Positions 26,786 through 37,486 of a stretch of 64,000 nucleotides of DNA are shown piece by piece. The DNA lies in the NCBI RefSeq assembly GCF_001618955.1, contig NZ_LVYV01000003.1, positions 1 through 64,000 of the forward strand, written 5' to 3'. A model generated the notes under the pieces. That model had not been told where the DNA came from and did not search any database. It was given only the letters and a program-made list of their open reading frames with translations. The translations under genes were made by a program, and so were the position numbers. The stretch comes from Tardiphaga robiniae (lineage in GTDB: Bacteria > Pseudomonadota > Alphaproteobacteria > Rhizobiales > Xanthobacteraceae). Within the stretch, counting starts at the first letter, position 1. Every line of letters starts with the position of its first letter.

Positions 26786-27693
26786 TAGCGATCGACGCCC
26801 GCAAGGCGCGGAGCCTCTGCGAAACACGCGATGAGCATTTCGGTGAGGACTCGTACCTTTCGAGGGGGATGCTGACTTGGCGGGCGGATGACATAGACAC
26901 CTGCCGGTGGCGGCGGATGGCGTGTCATGACCGGAACAAGCGCGCCGGAGGCGACATCGTCATGGGTGATGCCATCGGGGAGCCAAGCGATGCCCAGTCC
27001 TGCCAATGCTGCGGCGCGAAGAGCCGTGCCGTTATCGGCTTTGAAGCGCCCTTGCGGGCGCACCGTGATTGTCTTGTCGCCATCCATGAATTGCCAGGCT
27101 TCTGTGCCCTGCATGAGAGCCTGATGCGCAACGAGCTCGTCCGGCGTCTCGGGGAAACCATGCGCTTCGATATAGTCCGGGCTCGCGACCAGTTTTCCAT
27201 AGATGGGACCGACGTGTCGCGCGATCAGGTTGGAGTCCGGAAGATAGCCAACCCGGATCGCGCAATCGAAGCCTTCGGCGATGAGATCAACGAAGCGATC
27301 ACTGTAGACGCTATGGATGTGGAGCTGCGGGTGCCGTCGCGCCATGTCCGCAAGCACGGGAGCTAAGTGCGTTGGGCCGAAAGTCAGCGGCACGGCGATG
27401 CGTAAGCGGCCGCAAAGCTCACCATCAGGCAGGAGCAATTCCCTGGCCGCGTCGATCTCGGCGCAAGCTCGCGCTGCATGGTCGCGAAACGCGACTCCCG
27501 CTTCGGTGAGCGCAGCGCCGCGCGTGGTTCGTGCGAGAAGCTGCACGCCAAGTTCCGCTTCAATGCGAGCAAGCTGCCGACTGACGATCGACTTGGAGAC
27601 GCTGAGCCGACGCGCAGCGGGCGAAACGCCCCCGGCATCGGCAACTTCCACGAATGTCCTGAGCGCTTCGATATCCAATTCGGCGTTCCCCAT
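26785..27693 (-). CDS. LysR-family transcriptional regulator
   Basis: A 302-residue LysR regulator. The N-terminal winged helix-turn-helix (about 6-65) includes FVEVADAGGVSPAARRLSVS and SRQLARIEAELGVQLLARTT. The effector-binding domain (about 90-295) has the two-lobed periplasmic-binding-protein pattern. The start MGNAELDIEALRTF at 27693 fits better than the longer frame at 27723. It is divergent from an isochorismatase-family gene 140 bp away, the classic layout for a regulator and its target. The ligand is unknown. Confidence 0.9.
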   Translation of the reverse strand: MGNAELDIEALRTFVEVADAGGVSPAARRLSVSKSIVSRQLARIEAELGVQLLARTTRGAALTEAGVAFRDHAARACAEIDAARELLLPDGELCGRLRIAVPLTFGPTHLAPVLADMARRHPQLHIHSVYSDRFVDLIAEGFDCAIRVGYLPDSNLIARHVGPIYGKLVASPDYIEAHGFPETPDELVAHQALMQGTEAWQFMDGDKTITVRPQGRFKADNGTALRAAALAGLGIAWLPDGITHDDVASGALVPVMTRHPPPPAGVYVIRPPSQHPPRKVRVLTEMLIACFAEAPRLAGVDR

Positions 27694-27833
27694 TCCGCAA
27701 CACAGCTTGCCACGGAAGGGCACTACCTCATCAAGCCCAAGAACGGCAATACCCCGTCAAGACAGCGCCGCCGTTGGCGCATGTCCCATCAAGAAGACCA
27801 ATCTCACTCATAACGGCACCAGAGGATATATTC

Positions 27834-28490
27834 ATGACCTTTCGTAATGGCCTTGCGTCGCTCCTTCGTCCCGAAGACTCGGTCCTCATTCTGATCGACC
27901 ACCAGCCCTACCAGCTCGCCAACGTGAACAGCCATGAACCACAGATGGTGATCAACAATACCGCGGGCCTGGCGAAGGCCGCCAAGGCGTTCGGCGTTCC
28001 CACCATCCTGACCTCGGTGCTCGCCGAGCGTGGCGGTCTCTTATTCCCTCAGATCACCGACGTGTTCCCCGGCCAGGAGGTGATCGACCGGACCTTCATC
28101 AACACCTGGGAAGACCCGAAGGCGGTGGATGCCGTCAAGGCAACGGGCCGCAAGCAATTGATCATCGCGGGCCTGTGGACCGAGATCTGCGTCGCTATGC
28201 CGACGATCCAGGCCCTCGGCGAGGGCTGGGACGTAACGGTCGTCACCGATGCCTCGGGCGCCGTTTCGGTCGAGGCCCATCAGGTCGCCATCCAGCGCAT
28301 GATCGCGGCCGGCGCAAACATGATGACCTGGCTGGCAGTGGCCGCCGAATGGCAGCGCGACTGGGCGCGGGCTGAGAGTGCCGCCAAGCTAACGGAAGTG
28401 ATGACGCAGCATGCAGGCGGCAGCGGCATTGCGTATCTGTGGGAGCAACAGCTGCTCAATACGCCGGCGCCGAAGAGCGCAGGCGCATAG
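27834..28490 (+). CDS. Isochorismatase-family hydrolase (YcaC-like)
   Basis: A 218-residue cysteine hydrolase of the isochorismatase superfamily. The Asp of the triad is in LILIDHQPYQLANV (about 17-30) and the catalytic Cys in GLWTEICVAMPT (about 115-126), preceded by the cis-peptide region. The length and ending agree with YcaC-type proteins whose substrates are uncertain. ATG at 27834 has AGAGGA upstream. It is probably controlled by the divergent LysR protein, and a bidirectional terminator separates it from gyrA. Confidence 0.85.
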   Translation: MTFRNGLASLLRPEDSVLILIDHQPYQLANVNSHEPQMVINNTAGLAKAAKAFGVPTILTSVLAERGGLLFPQITDVFPGQEVIDRTFINTWEDPKAVDAVKATGRKQLIIAGLWTEICVAMPTIQALGEGWDVTVVTDASGAVSVEAHQVAIQRMIAAGANMMTWLAVAAEWQRDWARAESAAKLTEVMTQHAGGSGIAYLWEQQLLNTPAPKSAGA

Positions 28491-28566
28491 CGCCGAAAAG
28501 CGAGCAAGCGCGAGGTGTTGGGTTCTCGCTTCGCTCAACCCATCCCGCACATCACATACATAAAAG

Positions 28567-28596
28567 AAAAACCCGCGGCATGACCGCGGGTTTTTT
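28567..28596. terminator. Bidirectional Rho-independent terminator
   Basis: AAAAACCCGCGG-CATGA-CCGCGGGTTTTTT is a strong stem with A- and T-runs on both sides. It lies between the convergent isochorismatase and gyrA genes and can serve both. Confidence 0.9.
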
Positions 28597-28624
28597 ATCA
28601 ACGTGCCAGCCGCTGCGGAGAGTC

Positions 28625-31396
28625 TCAGCCCTCCGCCACCGGCGCACCATTGCCGTTCTCGCCCTCTTCGCCCTCGCCCGCCTCGCCGATGTGCTCGACC
28701 GACACGACGTGCTCGTCGTCAGCCGTGTTGAACACGATGACGCCCTGTGTCGAGCGGCCGGCGATGCGGATGCCTTCCACCGGGCAGCGGATGAGCTGTC
28801 CCTTGTCGGTGACAAGCATGATCTGGTCGCTGTCTTCGACCGGGAACGAGGCGATCAGTTTGCCATTGCGGCCATTGACCGACATTGCAACGATACCCTT
28901 GCCGCCGCGGCCGGTGGTTCGGTACTCGAACGATGAGGTCCGCTTGCCGTAGCCGTTCTCGCTGATGGTCAGCACGAACTGCTCACTGGCCGACATCTCG
29001 ACATAGCGCTGCTCGCCGAGTTCGATGGCGCCGGTCGCCTCTTCGGTCTCCACGGCCGCCGCCGCTTCGTCCGCGACATCGGCACGCTCCTCGGCGCCGC
29101 CGCGACGCACCGCATTGGCGCGGCGCAGATAGGCAGCGCGCTCATCGGAGTTCGCCTCGAGGTGACGCAGGATGGTGAGCGAGATCAGCTTGTCGCCATC
29201 TGCCAGCGAAATGCCGCGCACGCCCATCGAGCTGCGGCCCTGGAACACACGCACGTCAGTCACCGGGAAACGGATGCACTGGCCGCCAGCAGCGGTCAGC
29301 AACACGTCATCATGTTCGGTGGCGATCTGCACATCGACGATGGCTTCACCTTCGTCGAGCTTCATCGCAATGATGCCCGAGCGGCGGACGTCGACGAAGT
29401 CCGACAGCTTGTTACGCCGGACATTACCGCCTGTCGTCGCGAACATCACGTCGAGGGTTTCCCACGTCGCTTCGTCCTCGGGCAGCGGCATGATCGTGGT
29501 GATGCGCTCGCCTTGCTCCAGCGGCAGGATGTTGATCATCGCCTTGCCGCGGCCGTTTGGCGGCGCGATCGGCAGGCGCCAGACCTTTTCCTTGTAGACC
29601 TGGCCGCGCGACGAGAAGAACAGCACCGGCGTATGGGTCGAAGCCACGAACAGCCGCGAGACGAAATCCTCGTCGCGCGTCGCCATGCCCGAACGGCCCT
29701 TGCCGCCGCGGCGCTGCGCCCGATAGGTCGAGAGCGGCACGCGCTTGACGTAGCCATGATGCGACACCGTCACCACCATGTCTTCGCGCTGGATCAGGTC
29801 TTCGTCTTCGACCTCGCCCTCTTGTTCCATGATGACGGTCTTGCGCGGCGTCGCGAATTCCGACTTCACCGCGCCGAGTTCGTCCTTGATGATGCCCTGG
29901 ACGCGCGCGCGCGAACGCAATATCTCCAGATAGTCCGCAATCTCCACGGCGAGCTTGTCCAGCTCGTCGGAGATTTCTTCGCGGCCCAGAGCTGTCAAGC
30001 GAGCCAGTCGCAGATCGAGAATAGCCTTGGCCTGTTCGAAGGACAGCCGCGCGGTGCCGTCTTCCTCGAGGCGATGACGCGGATCGTCGATCAGCATCAT
30101 CATCGTCGCCACATCCTGCGCCGGCCAGCGGCGCTCCATCAGGATGTCGCGCGCGGTAGCAGGATCCGGCGAAGTCCGGATCACACGAATGACCTCGTCG
30201 ATATTCGCCACCGCAATGGCAAGGCCGACCAAAATATGCGCGCGGTCGCGGGCCTTGTTCAGCAGGAACTTGGTACGACGCGTGACCACCTGTTCGCGGA
30301 ACGCGACGAAGATCGTCAGCAGATCCTTCAGGTTCATCAGCAGCGGACGGCCGGTGTCGAGCGCCACCATGTTGGCACCGAAATTGGTCTGCAGTGGCGT
30401 GAACTTGTAGAGCTGGTTGAGCACCACTTCCGGCACCGCGTCACGCTTCAATTCGATGACGACACGAAACCCGTCACGGTCGGATTCATCGCGCAGATCC
30501 GAAATGCCTTCGATTTTCTTGTCGCGCACCAGTTCGGCGATGCGCTCCACCATGGTGGCCTTGTTCACCTGGTACGGGATTTCCGAGACGATGATCGCTT
30601 CGCGGTCCTTGCGCGCCGGCTCGATCGAGACCTTGCCGCGCATCACGATCGAGCCGCGACCGGTGTGATAGGCCGTACGAATCCCGGCGCGGCCGAGAAT
30701 GATGCCACCCGTCGGGAAATCCGGACCCGGGATAATCTTGTTCAGATCGTCAATGGTGAGTGACGGATCATCGATCAGCGCGACGCAGGCGTCGATGACT
30801 TCACCGAGATTGTGCGGCGGGATGTTGGTGGCCATGCCGACGGCAATGCCGCCGCCGCCATTCACCAGCAGATTCGGAAACTTCGCGGGCAGCACGCGTG
30901 GCTCACGGAAAGAGCCGTCATAGTTGTCCTGATAGTCGACGGTGTCCTTGTCGAGATCGTCGAGCAGCGACTGCGCGATCTTGGTCAGGCGCGATTCAGT
31001 GTATCGCATCGCGGCGGCCTGATCGCCATCCACCGACCCGAAATTGCCCTGACCGTCGATCAGCGGCACGCGCATCGAGAAGTCCTGCGCCATGCGGACC
31101 ATGGCGTCATAGACCGACTGGTCGCCGTGCGGATGATACTTACCGATGACGTCGCCGACGGTTCGCGCCGACTTGCGATACGGCTTGTTCCACTCGAAGC
31201 CGTTCTCGTACATTGCGTAGAGAATGCGCCGATGCACCGGCTTCAAACCGTCGCGCGCATCCGGCAGCGCACGCGCCACGATCACGCTCATGGCGTAATC
31301 GAGATACGAACGCTTCATCTCATCGAGGATGGATACGGGACGAATATCCGAGGGGGCTGGTGGCTCCCCAGGCTTCTGGTCTTCAGTGTCGGACAA
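28625..31396 (-). CDS. gyrA: DNA gyrase subunit A
   Basis: A 923-residue GyrA introducing negative supercoils with GyrB. The N-terminal breakage-reunion domain has the catalytic Tyr in AMRYTESRL. The quinolone-determining region reads [17 protein letters not shown], with Gln at the E. coli Ser83 position and Asp at the Asp87 position. The C-terminal part (about 530-900) holds the six-bladed DNA-wrapping domain (GyrA box-like RRGGKG), with an acidic/Ala insertion (about 775-800) and an acidic tail. The start is TTG at 31394-31396, agreeing with the usual [13 protein letters not shown] beginning. It is transcribed towards the shared terminator. Confidence 0.96.
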   Translation of the reverse strand: MSDTEDQKPGEPPAPSDIRPVSILDEMKRSYLDYAMSVIVARALPDARDGLKPVHRRILYAMYENGFEWNKPYRKSARTVGDVIGKYHPHGDQSVYDAMVRMAQDFSMRVPLIDGQGNFGSVDGDQAAAMRYTESRLTKIAQSLLDDLDKDTVDYQDNYDGSFREPRVLPAKFPNLLVNGGGGIAVGMATNIPPHNLGEVIDACVALIDDPSLTIDDLNKIIPGPDFPTGGIILGRAGIRTAYHTGRGSIVMRGKVSIEPARKDREAIIVSEIPYQVNKATMVERIAELVRDKKIEGISDLRDESDRDGFRVVIELKRDAVPEVVLNQLYKFTPLQTNFGANMVALDTGRPLLMNLKDLLTIFVAFREQVVTRRTKFLLNKARDRAHILVGLAIAVANIDEVIRVIRTSPDPATARDILMERRWPAQDVATMMMLIDDPRHRLEEDGTARLSFEQAKAILDLRLARLTALGREEISDELDKLAVEIADYLEILRSRARVQGIIKDELGAVKSEFATPRKTVIMEQEGEVEDEDLIQREDMVVTVSHHGYVKRVPLSTYRAQRRGGKGRSGMATRDEDFVSRLFVASTHTPVLFFSSRGQVYKEKVWRLPIAPPNGRGKAMINILPLEQGERITTIMPLPEDEATWETLDVMFATTGGNVRRNKLSDFVDVRRSGIIAMKLDEGEAIVDVQIATEHDDVLLTAAGGQCIRFPVTDVRVFQGRSSMGVRGISLADGDKLISLTILRHLEANSDERAAYLRRANAVRRGGAEERADVADEAAAAVETEEATGAIELGEQRYVEMSASEQFVLTISENGYGKRTSSFEYRTTGRGGKGIVAMSVNGRNGKLIASFPVEDSDQIMLVTDKGQLIRCPVEGIRIAGRSTQGVIVFNTADDEHVVSVEHIGEAGEGEEGENGNGAPVAEG

Positions 31397-31601
31397 GGAT
31401 GATTTCCGGTCAGGTTTTGCTGGGAATCATATAGCGCATCGCGCGCCTTCAAGCCACCCCGTAGACAACGCCCGCGGCTCTATTTTCCTGCTGATTTTTC
31501 AAATGCTTACGGGAGCTATACAGGGCTTGTGAAGTGGCCCCGAATAAGCCAGCCCAAGGCGGCCGAATCTTGCGAAAATCATGCGGCCGTCTTGCGGCAA
31601 T

Positions 31602-32006
31602 CTAGCGACCGAACACCACGGTGTGCATGACCCGGCCGGGCACGAGGGTGAACACACCGGCGATCACCAGGGCGCCGGCGAAGATCGAAATCATGGTGAT
31701 GGCATGCGCCCTGACGCGGTGCCGGCGTGCGGCGACCACTCCGACCACCAGCATCACCGGCGCCATGATCGACAGCAGATGGATCGGGCTCCAGTCTCGC
31801 CACAGCCGGTAACTATCGCCATGGATCCCAAACGAGCTGATCGCAACAGTGGCGAGCAGGATCACCCAGATCCAGCCGAGCGTCCTGTGTGGCAGCGTGC
31901 CCTTGGGCGCGATCAATTGAACGACACCGAGCACGAATGCGGCCATGGCCGCGAAAGCATGCAGCGGGATCGGGGCAACGGCATCAAGCAATGGCTGCAG
32001 CGACAT
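31602..32006 (-). CDS. DUF2306-like membrane protein
   Basis: A 134-residue protein with four hydrophobic helices (about 15-35, 43-63, 75-95, 105-125) and His residues at helix ends (PIPLHAF, LPHRTLGW, PIHLLS, MHTV). This matches DUF2306-type predicted membrane proteins, some of which are suspected to bind haem. Function is unknown. The start at 32006 is preferred over 32024 because GAGGG lies five bases upstream. It stands alone between gyrA and ssb on the minus strand. Confidence 0.75.
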   Translation of the reverse strand: MSLQPLLDAVAPIPLHAFAAMAAFVLGVVQLIAPKGTLPHRTLGWIWVILLATVAISSFGIHGDSYRLWRDWSPIHLLSIMAPVMLVVGVVAARRHRVRAHAITMISIFAGALVIAGVFTLVPGRVMHTVVFGR

Positions 32007-32108
32007 GGTGGCCCTCGCATTCAAGAGGCAGTGTCAGCTCACCATCGCAGAAATCTTCCATTGTAAAGATCATATGGCCCGCCACGTTGCCGCATCTAAC
32101 CGCACCCT

Positions 32109-32148
32109 CAAAAAGTAAACGCGCTGCGAGCAATCAGCTCACAGCGCG
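32109..32148 (-). terminator. Terminator of ssb
   Basis: On the minus strand, a 12-bp stem with one mismatch (CGCGCTGTGAGC / GCTCGCAGCGCG) around a five-base loop is followed by TTTACTTTTT. It lies about 35 bp after the ssb stop. Confidence 0.8.
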
Positions 32149-32181
32149 CGATGCAGACGTTCAGGACGTCCTCACAATAGA

Positions 32182-32694
32182 TCAGAACGGAATGTCGTCA
32201 TCCATGTCGCTGCCGCGGCCACCACCGCCGGCCGGTGCTGCCACACGGCGCTGCGGCGGAGCGCTCGACGGGCCACTGGAGCCGAAGTCGCCGCCCATGT
32301 CGTCGCCGCCATAGCCACCGCCGCCGCCTGCGCCGCCGCCCGCGCGGCCATCAAGCATGGTCAGCGTCGAATTGAAGCCCTGCAACACGATCTCGGTGGA
32401 GTATTTCTCGACACCCTGCGGATCGGTCCATTTGCGGGTCTGCAGCGCGCCTTCGATGTAAACCTTGGCGCCCTTCTTCAGATATTGCTCGGCGACCTTG
32501 GCGAGACCTTCGCTGAAGATCACCACGCGATGCCACTCGGTCTTTTCCTTGCGCTCGCCGGTGCCCTTGTCGCGCCACGTATCCGAGGTTGCGACGGTCA
32601 GGTTGACGACCGGGTTGCCGTTCTGCATCCGGCGAACCTCGGGATCCTTGCCGAGATTGCCGACCAAAATCACCTTGTTGACGCTACCCGCCAT
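32182..32694 (-). CDS. ssb: Single-stranded DNA-binding protein
   Basis: A 170-residue SSB protecting single strands in replication, repair and recombination. The OB fold (about 1-110) begins [19 protein letters not shown] Gly-rich flexible linker (about 115-160) and the conserved acidic tip DDDIPF, which recruits partner proteins, follow. A LexA box (32864-32878) lies 170 bp upstream of the start, so SOS induction is likely. uvrA, classically divergent from ssb, is found here beyond an inserted outer-membrane gene. Confidence 0.97.
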   Translation of the reverse strand: MAGSVNKVILVGNLGKDPEVRRMQNGNPVVNLTVATSDTWRDKGTGERKEKTEWHRVVIFSEGLAKVAEQYLKKGAKVYIEGALQTRKWTDPQGVEKYSTEIVLQGFNSTLTMLDGRAGGGAGGGGGYGGDDMGGDFGSSGPSSAPPQRRVAAPAGGGGRGSDMDDDIPF

Positions 32695-32863
32695 ACCGCT
32701 CTCCTACTCTCGAATCTGAATTTGCTGATCGGGCGCCGGCGCAGGCCCCGGCCCGCGCGCAAACGCCGCTGATGATGGGACCCTATACGGTCCGCGCTCC
32801 CGCGCAGGCCCCCGCGACTGGGTTATCCACGATCTCTTATATGATCGTCCTCCCATATAGCAT

Positions 32864-32878
32864 GTTCCATTTTTGTTC
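32864..32878. promoter_or_regulatory. LexA (SOS) box of ssb
   Basis: GTTC-CATTTTT-GTTC exactly fits the alphaproteobacterial LexA operator GTTC-N7-GTTC. It is in the ssb upstream region and about 285 bp before the omp start. Confidence 0.8.
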
Positions 32879-33162
32879 TCAAGAACACCCCTTGGCGAAT
32901 TGTTGGGCGACGGCGAGGTGCCGAGTCGTCGCTGTCGCGTCTGAGTGGAGCAATAGTGGAACCCGAAGGGAACCCGCGCTCCGCCAAAATTCATATACCT
33001 TTCATTAACTTAGAAACGACCAAACATCGAAGACGAGTGTGTTATTTGGGTGACGGACTTTTTGGCAGACTTGCGTATATTTCAATCACTGAATTGGATT
33101 TGGCGCCTGCGCCGGGACATTGGGGCTTCGCCGACGCGAAGCAATTTAAGGGGAGAATTCAC

Positions 33163-33894
33163 ATGAAGAAGTTTCTGTTGGGCACCGTTGCCTTGATCGC
33201 CTTGGGTGCTTCGGTTCCGGCAATGGCCGCTGACCTCGCTGCTCGTCCCTACACCAAGGCTCCGGCCTATGTTCCCGCCCCGATCTACAACTGGACCGGT
33301 TTCTACATCGGCGGTCACGTCGGCGGCGCGTTCAACGGTTCGAACGGCTTCGGCGGCACCACCGACAATTCGGACGGTCGCTTCCTCGGCGGCGTGCAGA
33401 TCGGCTATGATTATCAGTTCGCTCCGAACTGGGTGTTCGGCATCGAAGGTCAGTACAGCTGGGTCGGTTCGAACAACACCAACGTCGCTTTCGTTCCGGC
33501 TGGCGTCACCTACAACCTGAACCAGAAGGGCCTCGGCTCGGTCACCGGTCGCATCGGTTACACCTGGGGTCCGGCACTGCTCTACGTGAAGGGCGGCTAC
33601 GCCTACTCCGACTACAGCGAATCGCTGGTCGTGACCGGCACCGGCGTTCCGGTTGCCTTCGCAGCTGGCACCAAGCATGACGGTTACACCGTCGGCGCCG
33701 GCCTCGAATACCTGTTCACCCAGAATTGGTCGGGCAAGGTCGAGTACCAGTACTACGACTTCGGCAAGACCACCTTCGCTGCTCCGTCGCCGGTTGGCAT
33801 CGTCGGCCTGTCGTCCCGCAACGACGAGCACACCGTCAAGGCTGGCCTGAACTACCGCTTCAACTGGGGTGGCCCGGTCGTCGCGAAGTACTAA
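33163..33894 (+). CDS. Outer-membrane beta-barrel protein (Omp25/Omp31 family)
   Basis: A 243-residue outer-membrane protein. The signal peptide (1-22, ending PAMAA) is followed by the family start ADLAARPYTKAP and YNWTGFYIGGHVGGAF. About eight amphipathic strands finish in VKAGLNYRFNW, with the terminal aromatic signature near the end. Codon use is strongly biased to common codons (GGC, ACC, AAC, TAC), indicating high expression, as does the clear GGGGAG site. It separates ssb from uvrA and has its own terminator. Confidence 0.92.
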   Translation: MKKFLLGTVALIALGASVPAMAADLAARPYTKAPAYVPAPIYNWTGFYIGGHVGGAFNGSNGFGGTTDNSDGRFLGGVQIGYDYQFAPNWVFGIEGQYSWVGSNNTNVAFVPAGVTYNLNQKGLGSVTGRIGYTWGPALLYVKGGYAYSDYSESLVVTGTGVPVAFAAGTKHDGYTVGAGLEYLFTQNWSGKVEYQYYDFGKTTFAAPSPVGIVGLSSRNDEHTVKAGLNYRFNWGGPVVAKY

Positions 33895-33916
33895 GCTTCA
33901 GACTTACCTCTGAACC

Positions 33917-33945
33917 GAAAAGCCCGGCTTCGCGCCGGGCTTTTT
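33917..33945 (+). terminator. Terminator after the outer-membrane protein gene
   Basis: AAAAGCCCGGC / GCCGGGCTTTTT forms a stable stem with a five-base loop and a T-run, starting 23 bp after the stop. Confidence 0.9.
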
Positions 33946-34034
33946 GCTTTTGGAGGGCTGATCAGCGCCCTACCCGCAACCCCTTCGCCAACAAACCGTT
34001 GAAGGTTTGTGCGGAGCACTGGAAATCTCTTCTC

Positions 34035-34049
34035 GTTCTTCCTATGTTC
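34035..34049. promoter_or_regulatory. LexA (SOS) box of uvrA
   Basis: GTTC-TTCCTAT-GTTC matches the alphaproteobacterial LexA operator. It lies about 90 bp before the uvrA start and well beyond the terminator of the preceding gene. Confidence 0.85.
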
Positions 34050-34136
34050 CAATGACAATCAATCGGCGTTGATCCCGGCCCGGCCGGCGGTGCGCGCCCG
34101 GATGTGCGCATCTGACGCGTCGGGGAATTGCCTGTT

Positions 34137-37124
34137 ATGGACGAGATCATCAAGGCGAAGCGGCAGCAGGCTGCCGTGAACATGCGCAGCATCACCATCC
34201 GCGGCGCGCGCGAACACAATCTCAAGAATGTCGATCTGACGATCCCGCGCGACAAGCTGGTGGTGTTCACCGGCCTGTCCGGCTCCGGCAAGTCGTCCCT
34301 CGCCTTCGACACGATCTATGCCGAAGGCCAGCGCCGCTATGTCGAGTCGCTGTCGGCTTACGCGCGGCAGTTTCTGGAGATGATGCAGAAGCCGGATGTC
34401 GACCAGATCGACGGCCTGTCGCCTGCCATATCCATCGAGCAGAAGACCACCTCGAAGAATCCGCGCTCGACGGTCGGCACCGTCACCGAGATCCACGATT
34501 ACATGCGCCTGCTATGGGCGCGCGTCGGCATTCCCTATTCGCCGGCCACGGGTCTTCCGATCGAGAGCCAGACCGTCTCGATGATGGTCGATCGCGTGCT
34601 GGCGCTGCCGGAAGGCACGCGGCTGTATCTGCTGGCGCCGGTGGTGCGCGGCCGCAAGGGCGAGTATCGCAAGGAGCTCGCCGAATATCTCAAGAAGGGT
34701 TTTCAGCGCGTCAAGATCGACGGCACCTTCCATGAACTCGCTGAAGCGCCCGTACTCGACAAGAAGTTTCCGCATGACATTGACGTCGTCGTCGATCGCA
34801 TCGTTGTCAGACCGGATATCGGCCAGCGCCTCGCTGAAAGTTTCGAGACCGCGCTGAAGCTCGCCGAAGGCCTTGCGGTCATTGAATATGCCGATGCGCC
34901 TGCTGCTCCCGCCGAAGACAGCACCGCGAAGAAGTCCGACAAGAAGGTCGCGAAGATTCACGACAAGACCGGTGCGGAACGCATCCTGTTTTCCGAAAAA
35001 TTCGCCTGCCCGGTGTCCGGCTTCACGATCCCCGAGATCGAGCCGCGCCTATTCTCCTTCAACAATCCCTATGGCGCCTGTCCGAAATGCGGCGGCCTCG
35101 GCGTCGAACAGACCATCGATGCCGACCTCGTCATTCCCGACAAGGAGCTGACGCTGCGCAAGGGCGCCATCGCGCCCTGGGCAAAGTCGTCGTCGCCTTA
35201 CTACGTGCAGACGCTGACGGCGCTCGGCAAGTTCTACAAGTTCACGCTCGACACCAAGTGGAAGGATCTGCCGAAGAAGACGCAGAACGCCATCCTGCAT
35301 GGCTCCGCCGATGACGAGATCAAGTTCTCCTATGAAGACGGCGTGCGCGCCTATGACACCAAGAAGCCGTTCGAGGGCGTCGTCACCAATATCGACCGCC
35401 GCTTCCGCGAGACCGAAAGCGAATGGGCGCGCGAGGAGCTCGGCAAGTATTTCTCCGACGTGCCCTGCGATACCTGCGAGGGCTATCGGCTGAAGCCGGA
35501 AGCGCTGTCAGTGAAGATCGGCGGCAAGCATATCGGCAACATCTCGGAAATGTCGGTGCGCAAGGCCGGCGACTGGTTCGAGACCGTGCCGGAGCTGCTC
35601 AACAAGCAGCAGAACGAGATCGCCGTCCGCATCCTCAAGGAAATCCGCGAGCGCCTCTCCTTCCTGCTCGATGTCGGCCTCAACTATCTCACACTCGCAC
35701 GATCCTCCGGCACGCTGTCCGGCGGCGAAAGCCAGCGTATCCGGCTGGCGTCGCAGATCGGCTCAGGCCTGACCGGCGTGCTCTATGTGCTCGACGAGCC
35801 GTCAATCGGCCTGCATCAGCGTGACAATGCGCGGCTGCTGGATACGCTGCGGCGGCTGCGCGATCTCGGCAATACCGTGATCGTGGTCGAGCATGACGAA
35901 GACGCGGTGATCGCGGCCGATTACGTGGTCGATGTCGGTCCGGGCGCCGGCACCCATGGCGGCAACATCGTCGCCCAGGGCACGCCCCAGGAGGTGATGC
36001 AGAATCCGAATTCCTTGACCGGCAAATATCTCACCGGCGAGATGTCGGTGCCGGTGCCGGAGCGCCGGCCGCCGAACCATCGCCGCACCATCAAGGTCAT
36101 CAATGCGCGTGGCAACAATCTCAAGAATGTCTCGGCAGAAGTGCCGCTTGGCCTGTTCACCGCGGTGACCGGTGTCTCCGGTGGCGGCAAGTCGACACTG
36201 CTGATCGACACGCTCTACAAGGCCATCGCGCGAAAGCTCAACGGCGCCAGCGAAGGCGCAGCACCGCATGACCGCATCGAGGGCCTGGAGCATATCGACA
36301 AGATCATCGAGATCGACCAGTCGCCGATCGGCCGCACGCCGCGCTCCAATCCTGCGACCTATACCGGCGCCTTCACGCCGATCCGCGAATGGTTTGCCGG
36401 CCTGCCGGAATCCAAGGCGCGCGGCTATGAGGCCGGCCGCTTCTCGTTCAACGTCAAGGGTGGCCGCTGCGAGGCCTGCCAGGGTGACGGTGTCATCAAG
36501 ATCGAGATGCACTTCCTGCCCGACGTCTATGTCACCTGCGATACCTGCAAAGGAAAACGCTACAACCGCGAAACGCTCGAAGTCCTGTTCAAGGGCAAGT
36601 CGATCGCCGACGTGCTCGACCTGACCGTGGAAGAAGCCGCCGAGTTCTTCAAGGCGGTGCCGCGTGTGCGCGAGACTTTTAAAACCCTGCATCGCGTTGG
36701 ACTGGATTACATCCATGTCGGCCAGCAGGCGACGACGCTATCCGGCGGCGAGGCGCAGCGCGTGAAACTCGCCAAGGAGTTGAGCAAGCGCGCGACCGGT
36801 CGCACGCTCTACATTCTCGACGAGCCGACCACGGGACTCCACTTCCACGACGTCGCCAAACTGCTGGAAGTGCTGCATGAGCTGGTGGCGCAGGGCAACA
36901 CGGTGGTGGTGATCGAGCACAATCTCGAAGTCATCAAAACCGCCGACTGGGTCATCGACCTCGGCCCCGAAGGCGGCGACGGCGGCGGCGAAATCGTCGC
37001 CTGGGGCCCGCCAGAAGATATCGTCAAGGCACCGCGGAGTTACACGGGTAAGTTCTTGAAGCCGGTGCTGGAAAAGGCGGGGAAGCCGAAGAAGCGGAAG
37101 CAGGCGAGCGAAGCAGCGGAGTGA
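34137..37124 (+). CDS. uvrA: Excinuclease ABC subunit A
   Basis: A 995-residue UvrA, the damage sensor of nucleotide excision repair. Two ABC ATPase modules show Walker A loops (GLSGSGKSS near the start; GVSGGGKST near 690), SGGE signatures and DEPS/DEPT Walker B ends. Two zinc modules are present (CPKCGGLG with its partner CP earlier, and CEACQGDG with [10 protein letters not shown]). The frame opens with TTG at 34128, too close to GGGGA, so the ATG at 34137 is preferred; ATG 34182 ([14 protein letters not shown]) is possible. A LexA box lies upstream. Confidence 0.96.
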   Translation: MDEIIKAKRQQAAVNMRSITIRGAREHNLKNVDLTIPRDKLVVFTGLSGSGKSSLAFDTIYAEGQRRYVESLSAYARQFLEMMQKPDVDQIDGLSPAISIEQKTTSKNPRSTVGTVTEIHDYMRLLWARVGIPYSPATGLPIESQTVSMMVDRVLALPEGTRLYLLAPVVRGRKGEYRKELAEYLKKGFQRVKIDGTFHELAEAPVLDKKFPHDIDVVVDRIVVRPDIGQRLAESFETALKLAEGLAVIEYADAPAAPAEDSTAKKSDKKVAKIHDKTGAERILFSEKFACPVSGFTIPEIEPRLFSFNNPYGACPKCGGLGVEQTIDADLVIPDKELTLRKGAIAPWAKSSSPYYVQTLTALGKFYKFTLDTKWKDLPKKTQNAILHGSADDEIKFSYEDGVRAYDTKKPFEGVVTNIDRRFRETESEWAREELGKYFSDVPCDTCEGYRLKPEALSVKIGGKHIGNISEMSVRKAGDWFETVPELLNKQQNEIAVRILKEIRERLSFLLDVGLNYLTLARSSGTLSGGESQRIRLASQIGSGLTGVLYVLDEPSIGLHQRDNARLLDTLRRLRDLGNTVIVVEHDEDAVIAADYVVDVGPGAGTHGGNIVAQGTPQEVMQNPNSLTGKYLTGEMSVPVPERRPPNHRRTIKVINARGNNLKNVSAEVPLGLFTAVTGVSGGGKSTLLIDTLYKAIARKLNGASEGAAPHDRIEGLEHIDKIIEIDQSPIGRTPRSNPATYTGAFTPIREWFAGLPESKARGYEAGRFSFNVKGGRCEACQGDGVIKIEMHFLPDVYVTCDTCKGKRYNRETLEVLFKGKSIADVLDLTVEEAAEFFKAVPRVRETFKTLHRVGLDYIHVGQQATTLSGGEAQRVKLAKELSKRATGRTLYILDEPTTGLHFHDVAKLLEVLHELVAQGNTVVVIEHNLEVIKTADWVIDLGPEGGDGGGEIVAWGPPEDIVKAPRSYTGKFLKPVLEKAGKPKKRKQASEAAE

Positions 37125-37161
37125 TCGAGAACCGTTTTTGCTCTGCCTCGCCTTGTCATAG

Positions 37162-37473
37162 TTAATCCCCCTTAGGAGATGGCGCTAACAAGCCAGCAAG
37201 GGCTCCCACGGCAGCAGACCCGATGGCAACTATCGCGTCTGGAAGTTTTACCGATTGATCGGCCTTTGCCAAGATCGCCAAATAGATTCCGCCAAATACG
37301 GTCGCAATTACAGCTACGCCAAGAATGACAACTACGGTTCGATAAATCCATTTATCGTTGCGAAGCGGATCTGCTTCGCTAACCGTCGCACTGATCAAAG
37401 ACTTTACGTCATCGGGAATGTCTGTTCTCCCGACTAGCGGGGCAAAACGCATAAGCAACTCATTTTGATTCAT
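37162..37473 (-). CDS. Small two-helix membrane protein of a low-GC gene pair
   Basis: A 103-residue protein I do not recognise. A soluble N-terminal part (1-45, LLMRFAPLVGRTDIPDDV) precedes two hydrophobic segments (about 48-70, VVVILGVAVIATVFGGIYLAIL, interrupted, and about 78-98). The tail is short and ends LAPSPKGD. The start MNQNELL is favoured by GGGAGA six bases upstream. It follows the exported protein gene by 13 bp, same strand. Codon use is poor in GC (TTT, ATT, GCA, ACT) compared with uvrA, which suggests transfer. Confidence 0.65.
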   Translation of the reverse strand: MNQNELLMRFAPLVGRTDIPDDVKSLISATVSEADPLRNDKWIYRTVVVILGVAVIATVFGGIYLAILAKADQSVKLPDAIVAIGSAAVGALAGLLAPSPKGD

Positions 37474-37486
37474 TGAAGTCTCCCTT

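Noticed and set aside
25206-26900. 564-residue frame opposite kup
   Set aside because: Shadow of kup; Gln/Arg/His-rich, no motif, crosses the kup stop into the intergenic part.
29162-30763. 533-residue frame opposite gyrA
   Set aside because: Shadow of gyrA with no recognisable protein features.
32838-32860. TATATG/CATATA imperfect inverted repeat near the ssb LexA box
   Set aside because: Short and AT-only; more likely part of the promoters than a distinct operator.
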